Program-made: the position numbers and the translations under genes
Assembly: GCA_965220285.1 (NCBI GenBank)
Contig: OZ244818.1
Span: forward strand, 4,774,001 to 4,838,000
DNA: 64,000 bases
Direction: 5' to 3'
Source of the DNA: Bin5 sp009843665
Lineage (GTDB): Bacteria > Chloroflexota > Anaerolineae > Caldilineales > Caldilineaceae
The notes under the pieces: generated by a model
What the model was told of the DNA's origin: nothing
The model's input: the letters and a program-made list of their open reading frames with translations, nothing else
Databases searched by the model: none
Shown here: positions 62,352 through 64,000 of the stretch, piece by piece
Layout of the letters: each line of letters opens with the position of its first letter
How positions within the stretch are numbered: position 1 is the first letter of the stretch

Positions 62352-64000
62352 ATGAATGGCGAGAGCGGGTCGACAGCATCCTCCAGGAGGAGCATAGCTT
62401 ATCAGGTCCTGCGGAAGGCGTATTCGACAGGACCTCTCAGTCATGAAGGTGATGCAGCCCGGTCGACCGTTCACCGTTACTTCGGGTTCCTGTTCAGAGG
62501 TCTGGTCCTCCTGATTGCCTTCGCCATGCTGTTGCCGCTGGCCTATCTGATATACAGAACTGGCGGAGTCGGTTGGAAAGAGGTTTTGGGCTTGTTGGGC
62601 CGCACTCGGATGCTGTCCATTATGTGGAACAGCCTGATTCTCGTTTGCGGGGTTACCACTTTGTCACTACTGCTTGCGCTGCCTTTTGCCTGGCTGACAG
62701 AGAGGACCGATCTGCCAGGGTGGAGGATTTGGACCGTCCTGGCGATGATGCCGCTGGTGATCCCGAGCTATGTGGGCGGATACACATTGATTGCCATGTT
62801 TGGGCCCCGCGGTGTGCTTCAAGAGTTCCTGTCCCCCCTTGGTGTAGAGAGACTCCCTTCGATTTATGGGTTCACCGGAGCGCTGTGGGTCTTGACGCTC
62901 TTTACGTATCCCTACATATTCATGAGCATTCGCGCTGCGCTGCACAGGTTCGATCCCTCGGTCGAAGAGGCAGCGCGGTCACTAGGGTACAACGGGTTTC
63001 AAACATTTCTTAGAGTGACATTACCAAATCTGCGGCCGGCAATCACCGCAGGTGGCTTGCTTGTGGCTTTGTATACGCTCAGTGATTTTGGTGCAGTTTC
63101 GCTGCTGCGATTCAATAGTTTTACGCGGGCCATTTATGTGCAGTATCTGAGCAGCTTCGATCGAAGCGTTGCTTCCCTCCTGTCATTGGCGCTGATAGTG
63201 TTTACGATTATACTGTTGCTGCTGGAGAGGAACAGTAGAGGGAGGGGCCGTCCGCGATACTACCGCAGTGGTGCCGGGGTTGCTGCGCCGCGTAAGCGAA
63301 TTGAGCTTGCCCGCCGGAAGTGGCTGGCGCTTGCTTTCTGCGGGGCAGTCGTTTTGGCTGCACTGGTCCTGCCTACGGGCGTGATTCTGTACTGGCTTCT
63401 GCGCGGGGTGTCATCCGGTGAATCGTTAGCGCCGGTCTGGGCGGCCACGCTTAACAGCTTCCGTGCCGGTGCACTGGCCGCAGTAGCCGCAGCGATTTTG
63501 GGACTGCCCGTAGCCTTTGCCGCGGTCAGAATGGGTGGACGACTCATGTCGTTTGCTGCGAGGGCCGTTTATTTGGGCTACGGTCTGCCGGGAATCGTTA
63601 TCGCGCTTAGCTTGGTATTCCTAGGGGCGAATTTCGCTCCATGGCTTTACCAGACGTTGTGGATGCTTGTGTTCGCCTACGTCGTCCGTTTTCTGCCGCA
63701 AGCAATGGGGGCGATGCAGATTAGCCTGCTGCAGATGAATCCCCGCCTGGAAGAAGCAGGACGCAGCCTTGGCTTGGGCAACCGCGCTGTCTTCAGGAGG
63801 ATTACCGCTCCCATCGTGCGGCCGGGGGTTCTGGCAGGGATGGCTCTCGTTTTCCTGACGACGGTGAAGGAACTGCCGGCTACTCTGCTTCTGAGCCCGA
63901 CGGGCTTCTCGACTCTGGCTACGCAGATTTGGTCGGCTACGGACGAAGCCTTTTTTGCGCGTGCCGCCGCTCCCGCGCTCGTTCTATTGGCGATGTCAGC
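62352..64000 (+). CDS. Iron-type ABC transporter permease (FbpB/AfuB-like), runs off the window
   Basis: Open frame from ATG 62352 to the window end with no stop (549 codons). It directly follows the membrane protein gene. Two permease halves are fused: first EAA loop E-E-A-A-R-S-L-G-Y near residue 205, second E-E-A-G-R-S-L-G-L near residue 470. Twelve membrane helices are expected. This is the layout of FbpB/AfuB/SfuB for Fe3+ or of thiamine/2-aminoethylphosphonate permeases. The binding protein and ATPase would lie outside the window. Confidence 0.88.
   Translation, partial: MNGESGSTASSRRSIAYQVLRKAYSTGPLSHEGDAARSTVHRYFGFLFRGLVLLIAFAMLLPLAYLIYRTGGVGWKEVLGLLGRTRMLSIMWNSLILVCGVTTLSLLLALPFAWLTERTDLPGWRIWTVLAMMPLVIPSYVGGYTLIAMFGPRGVLQEFLSPLGVERLPSIYGFTGALWVLTLFTYPYIFMSIRAALHRFDPSVEEAARSLGYNGFQTFLRVTLPNLRPAITAGGLLVALYTLSDFGAVSLLRFNSFTRAIYVQYLSSFDRSVASLLSLALIVFTIILLLLERNSRGRGRPRYYRSGAGVAAPRKRIELARRKWLALAFCGAVVLAALVLPTGVILYWLLRGVSSGESLAPVWAATLNSFRAGALAAVAAAILGLPVAFAAVRMGGRLMSFAARAVYLGYGLPGIVIALSLVFLGANFAPWLYQTLWMLVFAYVVRFLPQAMGAMQISLLQMNPRLEEAGRSLGLGNRAVFRRITAPIVRPGVLAGMALVFLTTVKELPATLLLSPTGFSTLATQIWSATDEAFFARAAAPALVLLAMS

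Overview
The window reads as chromosome of a heterotrophic bacterium, most likely a Chloroflexota of the Anaerolineae/Caldilineaceae type, possibly marine or host-associated. This is an inference from gene content. Three solute-binding lipoproteins share a C-G-A-P lipobox followed by an E/A/P-rich linker, as is common in that group. Phytanoyl-CoA dioxygenases, a sulfatase, a sialidase, SMP-30 lactonases, Gfo/Idh oxidoreductases and TIM-barrel isomerases occur close together. Ribosome binding sites are mostly AGGAG-type, and several clear TTGACA/TATAAT-like promoters are visible.

Layout. 0-5 kb (+): end of an Ldh2-type dehydrogenase, then a corrinoid methyl-transfer set (UroD-fold methyltransferase, corrinoid protein, methyl-THF methyltransferase, Fe-S corrinoid activator). 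5-14.8 kb (-): 2-hydroxyacid dehydrogenase, GMC oxidoreductase, a tandem pair of phytanoyl-CoA dioxygenases, nucleotidyltransferase, sulfatase, TIM-barrel isomerase, hisG, a hisI-like gene and a hypothetical gene. 15-18 kb (+): short MscS channel, DinB protein, TIM-barrel epimerase. 18-26 kb (-): a sugar-uptake operon (oxidoreductase, dioxygenase, binding protein, permease fused to a beta-propeller, second permease, oxidoreductase). 26-36 kb (-): a peptide-type ABC operon with a partial tandem duplication (two family 5 binding proteins, two copies of a small membrane gene of which one is broken, one full and one remnant ATPase gene) and another dioxygenase. 36.2-38.4 kb: 2.3 kb without a gene, full of repeats. 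38-52 kb: malic enzyme, a SMOR-like ABM protein, two SMP-30 lactonases, an ATPase/TOPRIM pair with a HicB-like gene (defence-like), an orphan E1-beta subunit, Nudix hydrolase, YjhG-type sugar-acid dehydratase, methyltransferase, uronate-dehydrogenase-like protein. 52-64 kb: SLC13 permease, sialidase, tRNA-Gly, DUF4268 protein, an aminopeptidase gene interrupted by one amber codon, TrkH, histidine phosphatase, thrH, a membrane protein and an iron-type ABC permease that runs off the end.

How it works together. The transporters, lactonases, the sugar-acid dehydratase, uronate dehydrogenase, isomerases, sulfatase and sialidase suggest a scavenger of sulfated or acidic polysaccharides and sugar acids, feeding pyruvate (malic enzyme, E1-beta). 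The corrinoid cluster suggests removal of methyl groups from a methylated compound to tetrahydrofolate. The most unusual items are the seven-bladed propeller fused to a sugar ABC permease, the hisG/hisI pair with altered active-site motifs, the ATPase/TOPRIM pair, and a 74-base element present identically upstream of two pyruvate-metabolism genes.
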